From Haematospirillum sp. H4485 (GTDB taxonomy: Bacteria > Pseudomonadota > Alphaproteobacteria > Rhodospirillales > Rhodospirillaceae), in the NCBI RefSeq assembly GCF_012102745.1, contig NZ_JAAVSY010000009.1:1-64000 (forward strand): 64,000 bases of DNA, read 5' to 3'. Position numbers and translations under genes: made by a program. This document shows, in pieces, positions 57,642 to 64,000 of the stretch (position 1 is the first letter of the stretch; every line of letters starts with the position of its first letter). The notes under the pieces were generated by a model. It was not told the origin of the DNA and did no database searches. It worked only from the letters and a program-made list of their open reading frames with translations.

Positions 57642-57678
57642 GACAACGAGTACTTCACGTCAAGCCTGTGTCAAGAAT

Positions 57679-57719
57679 CAAGAAAGGCACGACAATAAGG
57701 AAGAGTCGTGCCTTTCTTG
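57679..57719. terminator. Bidirectional terminator between the small gene and ychF
   Basis: 15-bp perfect stem CAAGAAAGGCACGAC (57679-57693) with 57705-57719; the A/T-rich base gives T-tracts in both directions. Confidence 0.8.
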
Positions 57720-57739
57720 GCTTGAAGATCGTTCAGAAA

Positions 57740-58843
57740 TCAAACATTGAACAGGAAGTGAAAGACATCACCGTCCTGAACAACATATTCCTTGCCTTCC
57801 AGACGCAGACGCCCAGCCTCACGCGCGCCGACCTCTCCCTTGCAGGCGACATAATCCGCGCAAGATATCGTCTCGGCACGGATAAAACCGCGCTCAAAGT
57901 CCGAGTGAATAACGCCGGCTGCCTCGGGGGCCTTTGCACCACAGCGAACTGTCCAGGCGCGCGCTTCCTTGGGACCAACCGTGAAAAAGGTCAATAAACC
58001 AAGCAGAGCATGCCCGGCCCGGATAATCTGGGATAATCCGGCCTCCTGAAGGCCCAGATCTTCAAGGAAAGCGGCCTTCTCATCCTCATCGGGCAACTGG
58101 GCAACCTCGGACTCAATAGCCGCAGAAATCACCACCATTGCCGCGCCTTCCACCTCGGCTTTCCCGGCAACTTTGGCCGAAAACGCATTGCCTGTTGCGG
58201 CTGCGCTCTCCTCAACGTTGCAGACGTACAGGACAGGCTTGGCTGTCAGCAGCTGGAGCAAACGAAAAATTTTGCCTTCATCCGCTGAAGCGGGCACAAA
58301 AAGACGTGCAGGCTTTCCGGCACGCAACAGATCAAGGACAGGCTCCATGACAGCCAGATGGTCCTTGGCCTCTTTCTCTCCTGAACGTGCTTTCTTCACG
58401 ATCGGAACAATGCGTTTTTCCAGACTTTCCAGATCCGAGAGCATCAGCTCGGTCTCGATCGTCTCTGCATCACGAAGCGGATCCACACTGCCTTCGACGT
58501 GCGTGATATTGTCATCTTCGAAGCAGCGCAGCACATGAACAATCGCGTCTGTCTCACGGATATTGGCCAGAAATTGGTTTCCGAGTCCCTCACCTCTGGA
58601 GGCTCCCCGCACCAAACCCGCAATATCCACAAACTCCAGACGGGTCGGAATAGTCTCTTTGCTACCGGCAATCCCGGCCAGAATATCAAGGCGCTCATCC
58701 GGAACAGACACACGCCCCGTATTGGGCTCAATGGTACAAAACGGAAAATTCGCCGCCTGGGCTGCTGCCGTTGATGTCAGCGCATTGAAAAGGGTGGACT
58801 TTCCCACGTTGGGCAGTCCGACTATACCACAATTGAAGCCCAT
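57740..58843 (-). CDS. ychF: Ribosome-associated ATPase/GTPase YchF (EngD)
   Basis: Obg-family P-loop protein of 367 residues acting on ribosomes and the stress response; YchF prefers ATP. G1 is GLPNVGKST, then PFCTIEPNTGRV (G2) and VDIAGLVRGASRGEGLGNQF (G3, where the catalytic position is hydrophobic as in HAS-GTPases); the NxxE-type G4 (CNVEES) replaces NKxD, explaining ATP use. A coiled-coil insertion and C-terminal TGS domain complete it. Its ATG directly abuts the pth stop (TGAATG). Confidence 0.97.
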   Translation of the reverse strand: MGFNCGIVGLPNVGKSTLFNALTSTAAAQAANFPFCTIEPNTGRVSVPDERLDILAGIAGSKETIPTRLEFVDIAGLVRGASRGEGLGNQFLANIRETDAIVHVLRCFEDDNITHVEGSVDPLRDAETIETELMLSDLESLEKRIVPIVKKARSGEKEAKDHLAVMEPVLDLLRAGKPARLFVPASADEGKIFRLLQLLTAKPVLYVCNVEESAAATGNAFSAKVAGKAEVEGAAMVVISAAIESEVAQLPDEDEKAAFLEDLGLQEAGLSQIIRAGHALLGLLTFFTVGPKEARAWTVRCGAKAPEAAGVIHSDFERGFIRAETISCADYVACKGEVGAREAGRLRLEGKEYVVQDGDVFHFLFNV

Positions 58844-59488
58844 TCAGGCGCTCCCTTTATCTGTATCTTGTGTTGCCTCGCCGCCCGATACTGCGGCAGG
58901 CTTTTCTTTCTTCGGACGAGGCGGTTGGGTCGCTGTTGTGACCCGGTTCATGAACCCCGCATGGTCCCCGTCAAGGATCAAATGAAAATGAAGGGACACC
59001 GCATCAAGGAAAGGGGCCAGCCATACAGAATCCGACTTGGCAAAGTCACCCAGAACCCACTTGTTGACCAAAGCCTTGTCGTGCGGTCGACCAATCCCGA
59101 GACGAACGCGCCAGTACGCATGCCCAAGGTGCGCGTCAATATCGCGCAACCCATTATGCCCTGCATGCCCCCCGCCCTGCTTTATACGCAAGCGCCCGGG
59201 AGACAGCTCCAGCTCGTCATGCAGCACAAGAATATTAGACAGGGGAATCTTGTAAAACCGGGCAACTTCTCCAACACACAGGCCAGACCGGTTCATGAAG
59301 GTCATGGGCTTGAGCACCATCACACGCTGCCCGGCAATACTGCCATCGGCCAACTCGCCATGGTGTTTGCTGCGCCAAGACGAAAAGGAATGGCGACGAA
59401 CCAAAGCGTCCGCCGCCATAAAGCCGACATTGTGGCGGTTTCCAGCATACTCCGCACCCGGATTACCCAGACCAACCACAAGCCACAT
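58844..59488 (-). CDS. pth: Peptidyl-tRNA hydrolase
   Basis: Releases tRNA from prematurely dissociated peptidyl-tRNA. The 214 residues begin [23 protein letters not shown] with the catalytic His and Asn, then [40 protein letters not shown] containing the catalytic Asp. The C-terminus carries about 25 extra residues rich in Lys/Pro/Ala, common in alphaproteobacteria. The order rplY-pth-ychF on one strand is the usual alphaproteobacterial arrangement; the rplY-pth gap of 48 bases contains a small imperfect hairpin. Confidence 0.97.
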   Translation of the reverse strand: MWLVVGLGNPGAEYAGNRHNVGFMAADALVRRHSFSSWRSKHHGELADGSIAGQRVMVLKPMTFMNRSGLCVGEVARFYKIPLSNILVLHDELELSPGRLRIKQGGGHAGHNGLRDIDAHLGHAYWRVRLGIGRPHDKALVNKWVLGDFAKSDSVWLAPFLDAVSLHFHLILDGDHAGFMNRVTTATQPPRPKKEKPAAVSGGEATQDTDKGSA

Positions 59489-59536
59489 TGCTTTTCTTCC
59501 TCTACAGGTACCCCGGAAGAATCCGGGAAATACCTT

Positions 59537-60148
59537 TTATTCTTCGCTGGCAGCCTCTGCAGCAACATCAGACTTCAAGCCTGAAGGTGCTGTAATGGAA
59601 GCAATGGTAAAGTCACGCTCTGTCACAGAGGGACGGACCCCTGTCGGCATCGCAATGTCAGAAATATGCACGCTGGCATTCAGCGCCACATTTGACAGAT
59701 CAACGCGGAACGATTCGGGCAGGTCATCTGCCTTGGCAATAACAGGAATGCTGTGACGCACAATATTCAGCACACCGCCCTGCTTCAGACCCGGGCACTT
59801 GTCCTGGTTCACAAACTCGACCGTTACATCGGCATGAACCGGGGTATCGCGATTGATACGCAGAAAGTCAATATGCTGCGGCGCGTCGGTCACAACGTGA
59901 AATTGCACGTCATGGGCCAGAGCACGGTGCTTTGTTCCATCCGGCATTTCCAGATCATACTGGCGGCTGTAAAAACCGGACTTATGAAGGGCCGCAACAA
60001 GCTGACGCGGGTCCATCTGTACCAGCACCGGAGCCTGCCTGTCGCCGTAGATGACGCCAGGAACAAGCCCCTGACGACGGACGGCGCGGGCTGCCCCCTT
60101 ACCTGCCTTTTCGCGCGCTTCAACCTTGAAGGTAACAACATCAACCAT
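59537..60148 (-). CDS. rplY: 50S ribosomal protein L25/general stress protein Ctc
   Basis: 5S rRNA-binding ribosomal protein of 203 residues, the long CTC form with an extra C-terminal beta domain. VTFKVEAREKAGKGAARAVRRQGLVPGVIYG is the L25 N-terminal RNA-binding segment, and ALNASVHISDIAMPTGV is in the CTC domain. ATG 60148 follows GGAGATCCAACC; the frame extends to 60175 but without a ribosome site. It heads rplY-pth-ychF. Confidence 0.96.
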   Translation of the reverse strand: MVDVVTFKVEAREKAGKGAARAVRRQGLVPGVIYGDRQAPVLVQMDPRQLVAALHKSGFYSRQYDLEMPDGTKHRALAHDVQFHVVTDAPQHIDFLRINRDTPVHADVTVEFVNQDKCPGLKQGGVLNIVRHSIPVIAKADDLPESFRVDLSNVALNASVHISDIAMPTGVRPSVTERDFTIASITAPSGLKSDVAAEAASEE

Positions 60149-60279
60149 GGTTGGATCTCCACAATAACATACCACGGCCAGCCTCCAGGGGTGCTGACCC
60201 GGGCCCGTCGCAAAGACGGGAATGGGGCGTCATACACCAGTCGGGCCGGCATTGCAACCGACCCGACCCAGACCTTCCA

Positions 60280-61608
60280 TCAATGCAGGAAGCCATAAAC
60301 CATGATCATCGCAATGGAAGCAGGTGCAACAACCTTTAACACCCAACCCCAGATAGTTGACAGCGGAAAGGCCAACGTACCGTCATTTGACACCTCTGCA
60401 CTGATCCGGGGCCATACAATCCAGCCCGCAAAGATACAAACAGCCAAACCGCCGGCAGGAATCATGACCTTGGTTGTCAGATAATCCAGCAAATCCATAA
60501 AGCCCATGCCGAACAGGGTCATGTCGGACATGACACCAAATGACAGGGAGCTGGGAATACCGATCAAGAACGCCACCCCGCCCAGAACAAGGACTGCAGT
60601 CTTGCGCGAAACCCGCAGTTCATCCATCAGATAGGCAACTGGAACCTCCAGCAAGGAGACCGACGATGTCAGGGCAGCAAAGAGCAGCAGAGCAAAGAAG
60701 GCTGTTCCAAACAGAACACCACCGGTTATTTGCTGAAAGATACCGGGCAAGGTAATAAAGGTCAGACCCGGACCAGCCCCCGGCTCGATACCGAAAGCAA
60801 ACACAGCAGGCATGATAATAAGACCAGCAAAAATCCCGACGCCTGTATCCAGAACAATGATCCACAGCGTTGAACGCTGGATATTCTGTGAACGATCCAG
60901 ATACGAGCCATATGTAATCAGGATACCAAGCCCGATCGACAACGAAAAGAAGGCTTGGGACAAGGCCGCAACCAGCGTATTGCCACTGAACTTCGAGAAA
61001 TCGGGCCTGAGGTAAAACTCAACGCCGGCAGCAGCCCCATCCAGGGTCACAGCGCGGACAGCAAGGAACACCAGAATAAGGAACAAGGCCGGCATCAGGA
61101 ACTTGTTGCAACGCTCGATTCCGGAGCCAATACCACGAAGAACAATCAGAACGGTCATCAGCATGAATAAGGCATGATAAACCAATGGCTCAATCGAGTT
61201 ACTGACAAACCCGTTAAACACACCTGTCAAGTCAAGCCCTGCCTCCATAAGGGAGCCATCAATCATCTTGACAATGTAAGCCAGGGTCCAGCCACCGATA
61301 ACACTGTAGAAGGTCAGCACAAGAAAGCCGGAAAGAACACCGAGGTAACCCGCCAGTGACCATGCGCCCCCTCTCAGGTTTGCAAATGTACCAACAGGAT
61401 CCTTCTGCGCGGCGCGTCCCAAGGCAAGCTCTGCCAGAATAAGCGCGGCGCCAATCGTCAAAGCCAGGACAAGGTAGGTAATGACAAATACAGCACCACC
61501 ATTCTGTCCCACAAGATAAGGAAATTTCCAGACATTACCCAAACCAACCGCTGACCCTGCAGCGGCCAGTATAAACCCAAGCTTTGAGCCCCAATGCTCG
61601 CGCGTCAT
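60280..61608 (-). CDS. Sodium:neurotransmitter symporter (NSS) family transporter
   Basis: Sodium-coupled amino-acid transporter of the LeuT/MhsT type, 442 residues with about 11-12 helices. The N-terminal WGSKLGFILAAAGSAVGLGNVWKFPYLVGQNGG is the hallmark split helix 1 with the sodium and substrate sites. Helix 6 is ALSQAFFSLSIGLGILITYGSYL. ATG 61608 with AAGGATTTTATA is chosen; the upstream frame to 61743 is not conserved. Likely substrates are branched or aromatic amino acids, unproven. It stands alone, downstream of prs, which has its own terminator. Confidence 0.95.
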   Translation of the reverse strand: MTREHWGSKLGFILAAAGSAVGLGNVWKFPYLVGQNGGAVFVITYLVLALTIGAALILAELALGRAAQKDPVGTFANLRGGAWSLAGYLGVLSGFLVLTFYSVIGGWTLAYIVKMIDGSLMEAGLDLTGVFNGFVSNSIEPLVYHALFMLMTVLIVLRGIGSGIERCNKFLMPALFLILVFLAVRAVTLDGAAAGVEFYLRPDFSKFSGNTLVAALSQAFFSLSIGLGILITYGSYLDRSQNIQRSTLWIIVLDTGVGIFAGLIIMPAVFAFGIEPGAGPGLTFITLPGIFQQITGGVLFGTAFFALLLFAALTSSVSLLEVPVAYLMDELRVSRKTAVLVLGGVAFLIGIPSSLSFGVMSDMTLFGMGFMDLLDYLTTKVMIPAGGLAVCIFAGWIVWPRISAEVSNDGTLAFPLSTIWGWVLKVVAPASIAMIMVYGFLH

Positions 61609-61801
61609 TATAAAATCCTTTATTTTCTGTAACCGACCAACACCCCGTAGAGAAGTCGGACCCGGCTGCGCACCCGGATAACCGGTTTGTTTCTTTTTAT
61701 AACCCCTTGCAAAATTGCCGGGACAACACGGTATGCACAACAATGCAACCCGATGAAAATAGTTTTCGATTAATTGTTTTCGGTCAATCTTTTTTCTTCA
61801 T

Positions 61802-61835
61802 AAAAAAAGCGACCCTTCTACCAGAATGAGCCGCT
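61802..61835 (-). terminator. Rho-independent terminator of prs
   Basis: 8-bp stem AGCGGCTC/GGGTCGCT with wobble pairs (61808-61815 and 61828-61835), followed on the minus strand by seven Ts. Confidence 0.75.
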
Positions 61836-61858
61836 ACACAAACACTATGAGGCAGAAG

Positions 61859-62791
61859 TCAGTCAAACAAGCTGGACACAGACCGTTCGTCAGAAATACG
61901 GGCAATCGCTTCTGCCAAAAGAGAACTGATCGAAATGGGACGGATATTGGATGCCATACGAACCGATTCCGTAGCCTGGATCGAATCCGTGACAACCATT
62001 TCCTTCAGCGGCGAGGCGGCAACCCTTGCAACAGCACCACCGGACAGAACGCCATGGGTCACATACGCCGAGACGGCCGTTGCACCGGACTCTGTAAGAG
62101 CAACAGCAGCATTGCAAAGCGTTCCGGCCGAATCAACAATATCATCAACCATAATGCAGGTACGGCCACGAACATCGCCAATGATGTTCATGACCTCGGA
62201 AACACCGGCCCGTTCCCGCCTTTTGTCGATAATGGCGAGATCAGCATCGATACGCTTGGCCAAAAGGCGCGCACGGACAACACCACCAACGTCCGGGGAC
62301 ACAACCATCAAACGCTCGCCATCGTATTGCTGACGAATATCATTGGCAAAAACAGGGGCTGCAAACAGATTGTCCACCGGAATGTCGAAAAAACCCTGAA
62401 TCTGGCCGGAATGCAGGTCAAGGGTCACAACGCGGTTGGCACCGGCCTGGGTAATGAGGTTGGCAACCAGCTTGGCTGTAATCGGCGTACGGGGGCCTGT
62501 CTTGCGGTCTTGACGCGCATACCCGAAATAGGGAATGACCGCAGTGATGCGGCGTGCCGAACCCCGGCGCAGGGCATCAAGGGTAACAAGCAGCTCCATC
62601 AGGTTGTCATTGGCGGGATAAGAGGTCGGCTGAATAACGAACACGTCCTCCCCGCGCACATTCTCATGGACCTCAACAAAGATTTCCATATCCGCAAAGC
62701 GACGGATACTTGCATTGGTCACATCAAGACGCAGGCAGGCCGCAATCGACTCAGCCAGCGGGCGGTTGGCGTTGCAACCCAGAACTTTCAT
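61859..62791 (-). CDS. prs: Ribose-phosphate pyrophosphokinase
   Basis: Makes PRPP from ribose 5-phosphate and ATP, feeding purine, pyrimidine, His, Trp and NAD synthesis (purD here uses the product line). The 310 residues contain [42 protein letters not shown] (ATP loop), [18 protein letters not shown], and the PRPP-binding [17 protein letters not shown] 62791 ([13 protein letters not shown]) is preferred to 62839. It follows the lipoprotein gene by 128 bases. Confidence 0.97.
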   Translation of the reverse strand: MKVLGCNANRPLAESIAACLRLDVTNASIRRFADMEIFVEVHENVRGEDVFVIQPTSYPANDNLMELLVTLDALRRGSARRITAVIPYFGYARQDRKTGPRTPITAKLVANLITQAGANRVVTLDLHSGQIQGFFDIPVDNLFAAPVFANDIRQQYDGERLMVVSPDVGGVVRARLLAKRIDADLAIIDKRRERAGVSEVMNIIGDVRGRTCIMVDDIVDSAGTLCNAAVALTESGATAVSAYVTHGVLSGGAVARVAASPLKEMVVTDSIQATESVRMASNIRPISISSLLAEAIARISDERSVSSLFD

Positions 62792-62919
62792 GAAAGCAGT
62801 CTCCCGCTGCAGGGCAACAGACACAGTGTCAACATACATCCCCGCACAGCGGCTATCCCGAGATTCCGGTCCAGGGGCGGGCGGACCATAACAACCCTGA
62901 CATCTCCTGTAAACAGGGA

Positions 62920-63813
62920 TCAGGGACCATGGCTCCCCGTTTTATGATCACTGCGTCGTACCGCCTCGACAGAGGCTTTGCGCGAATCCAGCACATCAAG
63001 AACACCGGCACTGCCACCTTGGGCAATCAGGACCGCCAAGGCTGGAAAGCGTGCCTTCAATGCAGCATCCGGCACCACGTTCTCCTGCGTCACGGTACCG
63101 GGACTTTGGCCCGAAGAGTCCTCCACATACCACACCATCCGCACCAGGGATTTCCCCTTGCCTTTGTCAGACACAGGGTGATGCGACAGGGTTCCCGTTA
63201 CCGTCAACACGTCAGAACCAGGCGAAGCCACATCACCTGGTTGCTGAACCGGGATACCATCCTGACGCAGGGCAACCTCCATGGCGCGCTGCAGCAGACG
63301 CCCTTGCGTATCCGGCAAACCGCGGATAACGACCCGCAGCACAACATCCCCTGATCCACCGGAAGGACCGTTGCCATGAGGAGAATGGCTACCAACCTCC
63401 CGCTCCAGAAGCGGAACCACAGCAGCAACCACGCTTGCGCGATCCTGGTCGGGATTCTGGGTAATCCGTTCGATATCCGCCCCATCAGGCCCCGACAGGG
63501 ACCAGCGTAGAGCGCCGACATCATACTCCTCGGCCTCACCACGAAAGGTATAGCCAATGCCATGGGGGGCGAAGAAAGCCGGAATCCCGGCAATCCTGAG
63601 AGCATGCACCATATCTTCGGCAGCTTGCCTGTCCTGCGGAGCAGGCAGGCCCTTTACAGGAGGAACCGCGACACCGAAAGCCCCGGGCAACATGGCAAGG
63701 GGAGCAGACGCACCGCCGGACACATGGGAGAAAGGACGCGGCACATCACCACACGCTGACAGGATCGTCCCTGCCAACATCAAGGCTGATACAAGGAAAC
63801 CCCGCCCCCTCAT
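62920..63813 (-). CDS. Putative lipoprotein
   Basis: 297-residue outer- or inner-membrane lipoprotein with a type II signal peptide: [21 protein letters not shown], lipobox LSAC, lipidated Cys at 21. The mature part contains mixed alpha/beta sequence with [22 protein letters not shown] and [30 protein letters not shown], two related-looking units suggesting an internal duplication. No enzymatic motif. Its ATG lies two bases after the pgeF stop, so both are translated from one message. Function unknown. Confidence 0.85.
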   Translation of the reverse strand: MRGRGFLVSALMLAGTILSACGDVPRPFSHVSGGASAPLAMLPGAFGVAVPPVKGLPAPQDRQAAEDMVHALRIAGIPAFFAPHGIGYTFRGEAEEYDVGALRWSLSGPDGADIERITQNPDQDRASVVAAVVPLLEREVGSHSPHGNGPSGGSGDVVLRVVIRGLPDTQGRLLQRAMEVALRQDGIPVQQPGDVASPGSDVLTVTGTLSHHPVSDKGKGKSLVRMVWYVEDSSGQSPGTVTQENVVPDAALKARFPALAVLIAQGGSAGVLDVLDSRKASVEAVRRSDHKTGSHGP

Positions 63814-63815
63814 GG

Positions 63816-64000
63816 CTACTCCTGCGGTTCAAGCATAATAACGGAAATCTGACGCCCTACCGGCCCCTCTTCCCGCAAGGTTGCCCGTCGGTGGCTGAAG
63901 AAACGGTCCTCCTCACGGAACGTGTCACATGGCGTTGGCATAATCGTACCAACATCCAGACGGGCAAGCTGCCGGGCCACATACCCCGGAAGATCAAACA
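63816..64000 (-). CDS. pgeF: PgeF/YfiH laccase-domain protein, N-terminus outside window
   Basis: Only the C-terminal 60 residues are visible. The stretch DRFFSHRRATLREEGPVGRQISVIML is the typical end of YfiH/PgeF proteins (multicopper-oxidase-like purine nucleoside phosphorylase, peptidoglycan editing factor), and the CDTFREE just before it includes the conserved Cys that binds zinc/copper. The stop TAG at 63816-63818 is two bases from the lipoprotein ATG. Confidence 0.88.
   Translation of the reverse strand, partial: FDLPGYVARQLARLDVGTIMPTPCDTFREEDRFFSHRRATLREEGPVGRQISVIMLEPQE

Overview
The window reads as a chromosomal segment of a motile, Gram-negative alphaproteobacterium, most likely Rhodospirillales-like. 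The clues are a coq7 ubiquinone hydroxylase, an IalB-family periplasmic protein, CTC-type L25, a short flagellin, a secA/ppiC neighbourhood and mid-50s percent GC judged by eye. About 56 protein genes, one tRNA-Leu and many hairpin terminators can be supported. There is no CRISPR array, insertion sequence, integrase or rRNA. Both edges cut a gene: a serralysin-type metalloprotease on the left and a laccase-domain PgeF/YfiH protein on the right.

Layout. 1-2.7 kb: truncated metalloprotease, a secreted TPR protein, an NAD(P)-binding epimerase-like protein. 2.7-5.4 kb: infC (apparently starting at an AUA codon) and thrS. 5.7-9.0 kb: two overlapping glycosyltransferases, an alpha/beta hydrolase and an unknown small protein. 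9.1-15.6 kb: xseA, purD, a nucleoside-recognition membrane protein, dsbB-coq7, tRNA-Leu(CAA) with a clear promoter, purU. 15.6-22 kb: two calcium-binding RTX proteins, one built from seven copies of a cassette of about 210 residues. 22.3-25.5 kb: queuosine operon queA-tgt-queF facing a YbaK/ProX-type editing protein. 25.6-32.9 kb: DjlA-like co-chaperone, EamA permease, acetate-uptake operon (yjcH-like, actP, a cNMP/CBS/DUF294 protein, a DnaQ-like exonuclease, a DUF2892 protein) and an SMR exporter.

33-49 kb is the most distinctive region: a flagellin, then pseB, pseC and a PseF-PseG fusion whose C-terminus looks like a worn-down PseH acetyltransferase; a helical protein with flagellin-like architecture; a 1906-residue pseudokinase/ATPase/GAF/PAS/histidine kinase; and a compact operon of sugar aminotransferase, acyl carrier protein, FabG-like reductase and NeuD-like acyltransferase. 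Together these suggest flagellin glycosylation with a nonulosonic acid and perhaps an ACP-derived N-acyl sugar. PseI is not in the window.

49-64 kb is mostly housekeeping: MarR-like regulator, secA, ppiC, GNAT-like/Nudix fusion, IalB-like protein, rlmN, ychF-pth-rplY, a sodium-coupled NSS transporter, prs, a lipoprotein and the end of pgeF, with three small unknown proteins.
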